A stretch of DNA of 64,000 nucleotides from contig NW_027306096.1 of the NCBI RefSeq assembly GCF_964355755.1, positions 1 through 64,000 on the forward strand, given 5' to 3'. The first letter of the stretch is position 1. Each line of letters opens with the position of its first letter. Made by a program: the position numbers and the translations under genes. Source of the stretch: Antedon mediterranea. Lineage: Eukaryota > Echinodermata > Crinoidea > Comatulida > Antedonidae. The notes beneath the pieces are model-generated. The model searched no databases, was not told where the DNA came from, and saw only the letters and a program-made list of their open reading frames with translations. This document shows, one piece after another, positions 57,591-64,000 of the stretch.

Positions 57591-59323
57591 TAATTGTTTA
57601 ATTTCGTCAAATGCTTTCTGGTGGTCAGTAGACCAAACAAATTTTCGGCGTTTACTCGCGAGTGTATGTAACGGACGTAAAATTGATTGTATTTGAGGGA
57701 AAAATGGGATACATAATTTACTGCACCAATAAATCGTTTAGTTTCTTTATGGGTTCGTGGGACTGGCAAATTTCGGATAGCTGCACACCTGTCGCCTAAT
57801 GGTGTGATACATGCGTGTCCTGAAGAATTAATCAGGATGGTGTGTCCCATATATTGCACTTTATTCTTGAATAACTTACATTTCTTTGGGCAAATTCTAA
57901 AACCATTTAATTGTAGGGCTTGTAAAACGGAAACGAGGTGCTGCTTATGAGCAAATTTGTCTTGGCTAAATAAAATAATATCATCATGATGGGCGATACA
58001 GAATTCTCTAGAATTCGGGATTTCATTTAAAATTTCGTCAATCTTTGCTTGAAATATACCTGGCGAAACGTTTAATCCTTGTGCTAATCTCTTATAATAA
58101 TAATGCTTTCCACCATGATATGAAGCTATACCTGTGTATTGTTGGGCATGTTCGGCTAATGGTACACAGTGGAACGCTGATTTCAAATCAATTACGCTAA
58201 GAATCTGTGCATTAGCGTTACCTATTGTTTTCAAAGTTTCGGCCAATAATGGGAATGGGTGATTAATACGTTTTATCCTGGAATTTAGATAGCGAAAGTC
58301 TGTGACAACTCTTTTATCTTTTGAATTTTTCTTTGAAACAAGAAGGACAGGGGAAGTATACGATTGGTGTCCTACTGCTAAGATTCCTAGTTTGACTAAT
58401 TTGTTCAATTCGGCCTCAATAACATTTTTGTCTTTGTCTGTCGCGAAGTATGGTCGAATAAAAAATGGTTCATCGTTAGAGAGGTGTATGTCAGCTTTGA
58501 AGTTTGGGCAGCTAGATAGTTCACCATAAAGTGAAAATGCGTTTCTGTTTTGTTGTAAGGTTTTATACAAATCTTCTTTTTCTCTATGTGTTAAAACGCT
58601 GTCTGTTAAATCAACTTGTTTTCTAATTATTTCTTCCTCGGTTAAAGTTAGCAATGGGTCTGTACGTTCTAAATGTGGGTACTTGTTTGCGTTGTCATTG
58701 GTCAACTTTATTCTATCAATTGGTAGGTCGTTAGTAACTGTTACAAGGTTGGTTAAGTGAAGGCTCGCGATAGGTTGATGTGTATTTAGAGATACGTTTC
58801 TGTTTGTGTTGTTAGTGATATCAATGTTGGTTTCTCCTCTATGTAATTTTACTAACATATCTGATGGACAAAGTTTTGAAATATGGGTGGTTGCATGTAG
58901 AACAACATCAGAATTGCGTACAAAGGCGGGAACCCTTCCTTTTAATTTAACTGTTCTAGTATCACCGGGTTTAAGAAAAATCTTGTGTACTGGACGAAAG
59001 CTAAAAATCTTTGGTCTAATGCGAAATGTGTTTTCCTTAAAATTTAAAGTACCGTCGAGTTCAGACAATGTTTCGGTTCCAAGTATCAGGTCAATACCTG
59101 TCAAATTTTTAACAATTAACGCTGAAATTTTAAATTTGTGTCCTTGGATAAATAATTCGAATTGCACTAAGTGGTTGGAATATAAGAAGTCACCGTTACC
59201 TAATCGAAATTTAGTTGTATTCACTTTAATTGGCTTTAGACGCGATAAGTAAAGTGAGGAATTAACGTACGATTGTGAGATTATAGTTCTAGTTGAACCA
59301 CTGTCAAATAAAGTTAAACATTT
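57590..59323 (-). CDS. Gypsy protease and reverse transcriptase
   Basis: An open pol frame with no AUG at its head; it opens after a stop at 59,326. The retropepsin active site FDSGSTRTIIS starts at about 59,308, and the LTGIDLILGTE segment 60-70 residues on is the matching C-terminal part. Counting residues from 59,224, RT spans about 250-500: TDFRYLN at 309, motif A Asp346 (SVIDLKSAF), motif B RLAQGLNVSPG, motif C HHDD at 412-415, and the CKLFKNKVQYMGH segment. HHDD is less common than YxDD, but both Asp are kept. At about 57,695 the frame is broken in a T-run (catttttccc) and runs into unrelated residues to a stop at 57,590. Real homology continues in the next frame, so one base appears to be missing. 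Confidence 0.92.
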   Translation of the reverse strand, partial: KCLTLFDSGSTRTIISQSYVNSSLYLSRLKPIKVNTTKFRLGNGDFLYSNHLVQFELFIQGHKFKISALIVKNLTGIDLILGTETLSELDGTLNFKENTFRIRPKIFSFRPVHKIFLKPGDTRTVKLKGRVPAFVRNSDVVLHATTHISKLCPSDMLVKLHRGETNIDITNNTNRNVSLNTHQPIASLHLTNLVTVTNDLPIDRIKLTNDNANKYPHLERTDPLLTLTEEEIIRKQVDLTDSVLTHREKEDLYKTLQQNRNAFSLYGELSSCPNFKADIHLSNDEPFFIRPYFATDKDKNVIEAELNKLVKLGILAVGHQSYTSPVLLVSKKNSKDKRVVTDFRYLNSRIKRINHPFPLLAETLKTIGNANAQILSVIDLKSAFHCVPLAEHAQQYTGIASYHGGKHYYYKRLAQGLNVSPGIFQAKIDEILNEIPNSREFCIAHHDDIILFSQDKFAHKQHLVSVLQALQLNGFRICPKKCKLFKNKVQYMGHTILINSSGHACITPLGDRCAAIRNLPVPRTHKETKRFIGAVNYVSHFSLKYNQFYVRYIHSRVNAENLFGLLTTRKHLTKLNN

Positions 59324-59470
59324 CTACCATCTGGTAAATTTCCTTTAACGTAATTTCTGTCGTTAAGTAACAAATCAATATTATCTAAATTCCCTAAGTA
59401 TTTTGCCTTAAAATTGTCGTATTTAGTATGGGGGGCCAGATTATAGGCGGCATCTAGTCCCCTTTTTAAA
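59314..59470 (-). pseudogene. Start of pol / N-terminal protease segment
   Basis: Between the gag stop and the protease active site, the -1 frame is open and reads GLDAAYNLAPHTKYDN through LPDGRNV before a stop at 59,314-59,316. The protease DSG segment then continues in a different frame, so a small indel around aaatgtttaac (coding strand) interrupts pol here. This segment is probably the N-terminal edge of the protease. Confidence 0.7.
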
Positions 59471-59473
59471 AAT
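59464..59473 (-). promoter_or_regulatory. Candidate gag-pol -1 frameshift site
   Basis: At the end of gag the coding strand reads ggatttttaaaaagg, with gag codons GAT TTT TAA. Slipping back one base on TTT keeps the same codon-anticodon pair, avoids the stop and enters the frame that begins pol (GLDAAY). Many Ty3/gypsy elements use a -1 shift at this junction. No downstream pseudoknot was checked. Confidence 0.5.
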
Positions 59474-59891
59474 CCTGCTGGTGGCTAGGGTAGTAATTGT
59501 TTGACTGTTGGTATGGGTATGGCAGGGGATAGTTTCCGTAAGAACGGTTTTGTTGTCGGCAGTGCCTTGCTATGTGGCCTGGTTTCCCGCAGTAATAACA
59601 GGTTGGGGGAGGTTGTCTATATCTTGGGGTCGGTGGGGTCTGGAATCGGGGTTTGTATGGGCTTGGGCTTCGGTTTCGTCTTGGGATATAATTTCGGGTG
59701 GGGGAACGTGAGCGTCGAGTATCATCATTAAGGGATCGTTTTGTTGTGGCCATGTCTAACTTGAGAGAATTTATCTCATGTTGGAGCGATTCGAGACTAT
59801 TATCTGTTTCCTTATTGATATTGAATGAAACTTCCCGTGTGGCATCATCTACGGAAAGATCAAGGTAATTTTGTGTGCTATTTACGATATT
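59466..59891 (-). pseudogene. Gypsy Gag, C-terminal part with zinc knuckle
   Basis: Continuation of gag on the far side of the LINE. The frame is open from the LINE tail and reads VNSTQNYLDLSV, a helical region near SLESLQHEINSLKLD, then an internal ATG at 59,753. After that come 95 residues rich in Arg, Ser, Pro and Tyr. A retroviral-type zinc knuckle, CYYCGKPGHIARHC (C-x2-C-x4-H-x4-C), lies about 50 residues after that Met and is expected to bind element RNA during packaging. The frame ends at TAA at 59,466. It was contiguous with 62,521-63,061 before the LINE inserted. Confidence 0.9.
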
Positions 59892-62520
59892 TTTTTTATT
59901 TATTTATTTATTTATTCTGGTATAAAACTTACAACAAGTAGCCGCAAGGCTAAAAACGTTGCAATTACAAAATTACTATACAATACTTACATAACAAAAA
60001 AAAGGATGTAAAAAATGAAATAACAACAATATCACTCTGACTTTTTGGCTCATGAACTATTGTTTAGCAAATTGATTATTGTAGGGATTGGTGAATTTTT
60101 AAATCTTTCGGTTCTCGGTTTGTATTGTTGATATTTGACCTTGCCGTTGCTTCGGAGAACACGAGGAATACTACGGATAGGGGGGAGCAAATAACTGAAC
60201 TTGTCCGAATTCGACATCTTCTTGCCAAAAGTCAGTACAAGATTATCACGCCTGACTTTTAGCAAAGGTAAATTTAAAAATTCTAAAGCTAATTCATATG
60301 AAATGTAATTAAGGCCAAGAATAATTTTTAGGGCCCTTTTTTGAACCCTTTCGATAAGTTGGGTATGAAATTGTGTAATGGCACCATGCCATACAGGGCA
60401 GGCGTACTCCAATATAGGCCGAATGTAACTCAAATAAATACATTTCATATCGTCAACTGGGGCATTAGCCCTACGTAAAATACAGAGTGTAAATAACCTA
60501 CGGGAAGCCTTTGTAATTATTTCATTAACATGTAAATTCCACCTCAAGTCGTCTTGGATAAAAACTCCTAATAGCTTAATATGCTTCACAACCTGGAGTT
60601 CAGTGCCACTAAGAGAGAAGCTAGGAGGCGGTAACTCCCTTAACAAAAAATTAATTCTCATTATACTACATTTCTTGGGATTGGGGATCATATTGTTAAC
60701 TTGGCACCAATTAGTCACATCGTCTAGGCTTGATTGCATAGATTGCTGTTTCCTATATTTAACGGATTCTCCAAGTGTAAGGTCATCTACATATTTCCAT
60801 CCCCTGCAGCTTCCCGTGGAGATATCATTGATTAAAATGAGGAATAATATTGGTCCCAATTTGGTTCCTTTTGGGACACCACATGTTATTTCTTTATAAG
60901 GCGAGGTACAGTTATTGAATTTGGTGTTCATTTTACGATTTGTAAGGAAGCTGCAGATGATGGGAATAAGAGATGACCTCACACCCAAATGGATAAGCTT
61001 ACTAATGACAATGGTATGATCGACTCGATCAAACGCTTTAGCGAAATCAATCGTACATATATTAAAAAAAGTACCACTAGTTTCCAGATCACTAACAACC
61101 GTATTGATTAAGTCAATAAGGTAATGTACTGTTGAGGAGCCTTTTTGACATCCAAATTGTTTCTTATCTAGCAGTCCATTAATGTCCTCTGAAATCCATG
61201 AAACAATAAACGATTCAAAAACTCTGGAAAAAATTGGTGTCAGGGATATAGGACGCAGGTCCTGTAGTGATGATGCATTGCTAACTTTAGGGATAGGTAT
61301 TGCAGTCGCTAATTTCCATATCTCGGGGAAAACTCCCTCAGAGAGACAGGCGTTAAATACATCAGCTAATACTGGAGATATTTCATCCCTAAATTCTTTA
61401 ATTAATTTAATAGGGGGGTCGTCAGGATGACCTGACTTACTGGCATTTAATTTACTTAATATTTTTAGAACTTGGCCTGAAAAGATTGTAGGTGGTGGGC
61501 TTTCAGCTGGTAAAAAGGCTGGTAAAGCTTTTAAATCTAATGACGGTAGTTGACAGCATATAGAGGCAAAATAATCATTCATTTTTATCGCTGATTCAGT
61601 ATAAGATTCACCTGGAAACTTTATGTTTGGTTTATTTTTAAAGTTGCACAAGTTACGTACGCTTTTGTGAAATTTTGCAGGGTTATTAAGTTTAAGACAT
61701 CTAATATTATCCTTGTAAAATGATTCCTTAGCAGTTTTGATAGCTCTTTGTACACAGTTTCTTAGCTTTTTCCATTCGTTTTCCGGTACTCGTTTATATG
61801 CTTGTTGTCTTTCATCCAGCAGGCGTCTTATTTTAGTGGTTATCCACGGTCGGTCAGCAACACGTTTACGAAGACTCTTAATTGGGAAACTATGATTGAA
61901 AGCACTTCTCAGTGATAGCGTAAGCGCATCAGTTTTACCATTACAGGTATCAGCGTCAAATACTTCATCCCAACCATGGCTGGTTATCCACTGACCAAAG
62001 CTTCTAATTGAAGAGTCGGTGTAAGGTCTCAATTTTATGTGAACGTATTTTGATTGTATGATCTCATTGAGTGGCATGACGACGATAGAATCATGATCAC
62101 TACGCCCTAAAGGCGCATGGCGTTCTGGAAGGTGATAATGTTCGGGATGGCTCATAAAGATCTTATCAAGAAGAGACGTCCCACGTGTATGAAAATTAAC
62201 GATCTGGGTTAAGGCAAGACTAGACGTGAGTTGGTCAGTGTCTAAGTCGTTAAAATCACCCAATATGATAATAGGTGTAGACATGTCTTTGGTGCGAATA
62301 GAATCAACTGTCTGTATTAGATGGTTTAACAAATCCTCACTACCTTCTGCTGATGGTGGGTAATAAACAGCCCCAATGTAAATGTTTTGCGACGTTCTGC
62401 CAGTAGTAGGTGACACTATTTTCCTCCAACAACATTCGTAGTTACATAAAGGATGCTCGTCGATAGTATTCACACAAAACTTTTCTGCTACAAACAAAGC
62501 GATTCCCCCGCCACTACGTT
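59892..62520 (-). mobile_element. Nested 5'-truncated LINE inside gypsy gag
   Basis: About 2.63 kb of non-LTR retrotransposon in the same orientation as the gypsy element. It runs from a 5' truncation within the endonuclease domain, through RT, to a 3' UTR and an aata-repeat tail (read on the + strand as ttta repeats at 59,896-59,918). The likely target duplication is imperfect: cgaaatt at 62,521-62,527 against cgatatt at 59,885-59,891. Gag coding resumes on both sides. It belongs to a different family from the LINE at 22,124: the catalytic box, C-terminal region and tail sequence all differ. Confidence 0.88.
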
Positions 62521-63061
62521 CGAAATTGTCAATAGTGGCATCGATTGGGGTGGACATGGCTACAGCTGCTCTACATTTTGGTGGAAGGGTCGAAATAAAT
62601 TTATTCTTTATCTGCTGGTCAGCGTATCCAATTCTGTCTGCGGCTTGTTTGATTTTGGTTAAGTGCTTTTCGGCGTTGTCGCCAGTGGTGTATGTAATTG
62701 AATCGTATTCTCTTATGTGCGCATAGATTGATTTGTTTTTACTAAACCTGTTGATGAATTGGGTTTTTAAGGATTCTAGTGAATCGAACTGCTTTCCCTC
62801 AATCCAGAGTCTAGCTTGGCCCTGAAGGCTACGTTTGAAAATACTTATTACATTAAATAATTGCGCATTGTTTACAGGGTTTTCTAAAGTGTGGGCCTCA
62901 AGGTAGTCGGTAAACGATAAGTAGTGTGCACTACATTGGTCGTGATCGGTTATGGAACCGTCATATCTTTTGGGAAGGAAATCGGTTTGTCTTAGGTGGG
63001 GCACGGGGTGAGGATTGACGGGCTCATTTAAAATTACTTCGTTATCAACAATGTCGACCAT
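60050..63061 (-). CDS. Chimeric open frame: gypsy Gag N-terminus read into LINE endonuclease-RT
   Basis: One uninterrupted 1,003-codon frame. Residues 1-180 are gypsy Gag; from residue 181 the sequence is LINE ORF2. Endonuclease remnant: RSGGGIALFV (182-191), VYYPPS, the catalytic-region ILGDFND (266-272) and the GRSDHDS box (319-325). Reverse transcriptase: IPKVSNASSLQDLRPISL (590-607), motif A Asp672 (TIDFAKAFDRVDH), motif B GVPKGTKLGP (728-737), motif C YVDD (757-760), motif D near NPKKCSIM. The C-terminal region ends ITQFHTQLIERVQKRALK then LLNNSS. RT residues appear intact, but roughly the first third of the endonuclease is lost. The fusion arose because the insertion happens to preserve frame. 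LINE clade: jockey/CR1-like, not resolved. Confidence 0.88.
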   Translation of the reverse strand: MVDIVDNEVILNEPVNPHPVPHLRQTDFLPKRYDGSITDHDQCSAHYLSFTDYLEAHTLENPVNNAQLFNVISIFKRSLQGQARLWIEGKQFDSLESLKTQFINRFSKNKSIYAHIREYDSITYTTGDNAEKHLTKIKQAADRIGYADQQIKNKFISTLPPKCRAAVAMSTPIDATIDNFERSGGGIALFVAEKFCVNTIDEHPLCNYECCWRKIVSPTTGRTSQNIYIGAVYYPPSAEGSEDLLNHLIQTVDSIRTKDMSTPIIILGDFNDLDTDQLTSSLALTQIVNFHTRGTSLLDKIFMSHPEHYHLPERHAPLGRSDHDSIVVMPLNEIIQSKYVHIKLRPYTDSSIRSFGQWITSHGWDEVFDADTCNGKTDALTLSLRSAFNHSFPIKSLRKRVADRPWITTKIRRLLDERQQAYKRVPENEWKKLRNCVQRAIKTAKESFYKDNIRCLKLNNPAKFHKSVRNLCNFKNKPNIKFPGESYTESAIKMNDYFASICCQLPSLDLKALPAFLPAESPPPTIFSGQVLKILSKLNASKSGHPDDPPIKLIKEFRDEISPVLADVFNACLSEGVFPEIWKLATAIPIPKVSNASSLQDLRPISLTPIFSRVFESFIVSWISEDINGLLDKKQFGCQKGSSTVHYLIDLINTVVSDLETSGTFFNICTIDFAKAFDRVDHTIVISKLIHLGVRSSLIPIICSFLTNRKMNTKFNNCTSPYKEITCGVPKGTKLGPILFLILINDISTGSCRGWKYVDDLTLGESVKYRKQQSMQSSLDDVTNWCQVNNMIPNPKKCSIMRINFLLRELPPPSFSLSGTELQVVKHIKLLGVFIQDDLRWNLHVNEIITKASRRLFTLCILRRANAPVDDMKCIYLSYIRPILEYACPVWHGAITQFHTQLIERVQKRALKIILGLNYISYELALEFLNLPLLKVRRDNLVLTFGKKMSNSDKFSYLLPPIRSIPRVLRSNGKVKYQQYKPRTERFKNSPIPTIINLLNNSS
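62521..63061 (-). pseudogene. Gypsy Gag, N-terminal part (capsid-like)
   Basis: First 180 codons of gag from the ATG at 63,061. Residues 55-170 match the Ty3/gypsy Gag capsid region: the IFKRSLQGQARLWIEG segment (74-89), the FINRFSKN motif (102-109) and the FISTLPPKCRAA stretch (155-166). This protein would assemble the cytoplasmic particle around element RNA. At codon 181 the frame enters the nested LINE. The remainder of Gag, with the zinc knuckle, is at 59,466-59,891. Confidence 0.9.
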
Positions 63062-63780
63062 ACTTTATAATATTAATTATTCAAAATATCAAAAACAATT
63101 TAGTGTATATATATGTAAACTCTCACTTTTCAATCAAGGTTACAAATCAAAAATCAAAATGGTTTTGACTTACCCCAAATGCTTCGGATCCAATTAAAAA
63201 TGAATTAAAGGAATGCAAAAAAGTGTTCAAAAATGTTCAAATGTTCAAACAACGAATTAAAAAAATGTTAAAAGTGTTCATCAATGTTCAAATTTTCAAA
63301 CAACGAATTCAAAAAAATGCGAAAGGTGTTCATCAATGTTTAAAATGGTCAAAAAAAATAAATGTTAAAAAAAACGATCGAAAAAAAACGGCGTGAAGTT
63401 GAAAGTGTTCAAACGAAATAGTTCTTGTCCGCTTGCTTCTGTTTTGATTCTGCTTGGGTCTTCCTAGATTATCTTCTTTGTCTTTATCCAATGGTTATAA
63501 TTTGATAAAATTTCTGCTTGTCTCGATCTCATTCAAATATAATTTCAGCTTGTCTTTTGTGTCTTCCTCGATTATCTTCTTTGTCTTCATCCAATGGTAA
63601 TAATTTGATCAAATTTCTGCTTGTCTCGATCTCATTCAAATATAATTTCAGCTTGTCTTTTGAATCAAAGTAAATTTCAGGTTTTCTCCTTTCAAACAAA
63701 TATGGTTATTTTTGTCTTCGTCTTCGTCTTCGTGTCTTGTTAAGTGTTTATTTCTTGTTTTCTCACTCCGTTCCTTATGA
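63062..63780 (-). other. Gypsy 5' leader, with short repeats
   Basis: About 720 bp between the primer binding site and the gag ATG. It contains degenerate aatgttcaa repeats at 63,215-63,350 and a tandem duplication of 103 bp at 63,458-63,560 and 63,561-63,662 (both start gtcttcct and share attatcttctttgtctt). No protein frame is apparent. Such leaders hold packaging and translation signals, which cannot be pinned here. Confidence 0.7.
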
Positions 63781-63798
63781 AATTTGGGTCTTCCACCA
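63781..63798 (-). promoter_or_regulatory. Primer binding site
   Basis: Directly after the 5' LTR on the coding strand, the sequence starts TGGTGGAAGACCCAAATT. The TGG pairs with the universal tRNA 3' CCA, and the remaining bases should match the acceptor stem of the primer tRNA. On the + strand this reads aatttgggtcttccacca. I cannot name the tRNA with confidence. Confidence 0.8.
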
Positions 63799-64000
63799 TG
63801 TAATATAATGTTGCGTTGTTGAGGTACTAATGAAGACTCTTACCCGCTGGACTGTCGTAACACATATATTGTTTATTCAGTATAATACTTCAGTACAATA
63901 TACAACTATAAGTATAGATAAAAAACAGAGAATACAGTGATGCTGTCGGTGAGGTGTGAAGTGTGTAGGTCTGCTTCTGAAGAAGTGGCTGTGAGGTGTG
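63799..64000 (-). repeat. Gypsy 5' LTR, partial (202 bp visible)
   Basis: Matches 53,414-53,615 of the other LTR without gaps, with five substitutions (two in tacccgctgg, two in gataaaaaacag, one in gtcggtg), about 2.5 percent. The rest lies outside the window. Confidence 0.95.

Larger units (their letters stand above)
53414..64000 (-). mobile_element. Ty3/gypsy LTR retrotransposon (runs off the window)
   Basis: A minus-strand LTR element inserted in satellite block 3. Order in the coding direction: 5' LTR (partly outside the window), primer binding site, leader, gag, protease, RT, RNase H, integrase, polypurine tract, 3' LTR. RNase H before integrase places it in Ty3/gypsy. The element carries frame breaks near 59,318, 57,695 and 56,200 and a LINE insertion in gag, so it is not autonomous now. 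No envelope-like frame follows integrase. The target duplication cannot be checked because the outer end lies beyond 64,000. Confidence 0.95.

Overview
This is a repeat-dominated stretch of a eukaryotic, almost certainly metazoan, nuclear genome. The sequence is AT-rich. It carries hundreds of tandem satellite monomers, two non-LTR retrotransposon fragments, a DIRS-type tyrosine-recombinase retroelement, Helitron-like repeats and a Ty3/gypsy LTR retrotransposon. This mix of families is common in aquatic invertebrates (molluscs, cnidarians, echinoderms), but nothing here fixes the species. I see no host protein gene, rRNA or functional tRNA gene.

Layout. (1) 1-19,771: satellite array on the + strand by my convention, monomers mostly 87, 78 or 76 bp. 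It includes a tandem pair of 3.8-3.88 kb higher-order units (1,836-5,637 and 5,638-9,517). (2) 19,772-21,386: spacer with a 20-bp minisatellite that folds back on itself near 20,703 and a CT-rich minisatellite. (3) 21,387-36,257: the same satellite in the opposite orientation, broken by a 5'-truncated LINE at 22,124-23,208 with an 11-bp target duplication. (4) 36,258-46,770: a 10.5-kb block lying inside what was one satellite module, with a 3-bp ATT overlap at its ends. It contains an internally deleted DIRS-like element (minus strand), four head-to-tail copies of a 1.4-kb Helitron-like repeat, and a hairpin-rich 110-bp minisatellite. (5) 46,771-53,413: the satellite resumes at the next base of the same module. 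(6) 53,414-64,000: a Ty3/gypsy element on the minus strand. Its 3' LTR is complete (586 bp) and its 5' LTR is cut by the window end. Its gag is split by a second LINE (about 59,892-62,520).

How the parts relate. The satellite is the substrate and everything else arrived by insertion. The protein-coding content is all mobile-element machinery: DIRS gag and tyrosine recombinase, a remnant of DIRS RNase H, gypsy gag/protease/RT/RNase H/integrase with several frame breaks, and LINE endonuclease/RT. None of the elements looks intact. The two gypsy LTRs differ at 5 of the 202 positions that can be compared.

The most notable observations are these. Each monomer contains an 18-bp imperfect inverted repeat plus a second small dyad. 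The array reverses orientation around a spacer that is itself palindromic. The 10.5-kb composite block entered as one unit. The Helitron-like array has nearly identical outer copies and carries tRNA-promoter-like boxes. Many open frames in the satellite arise only because the 87- and 78-bp monomers are multiples of three; I do not treat them as genes.
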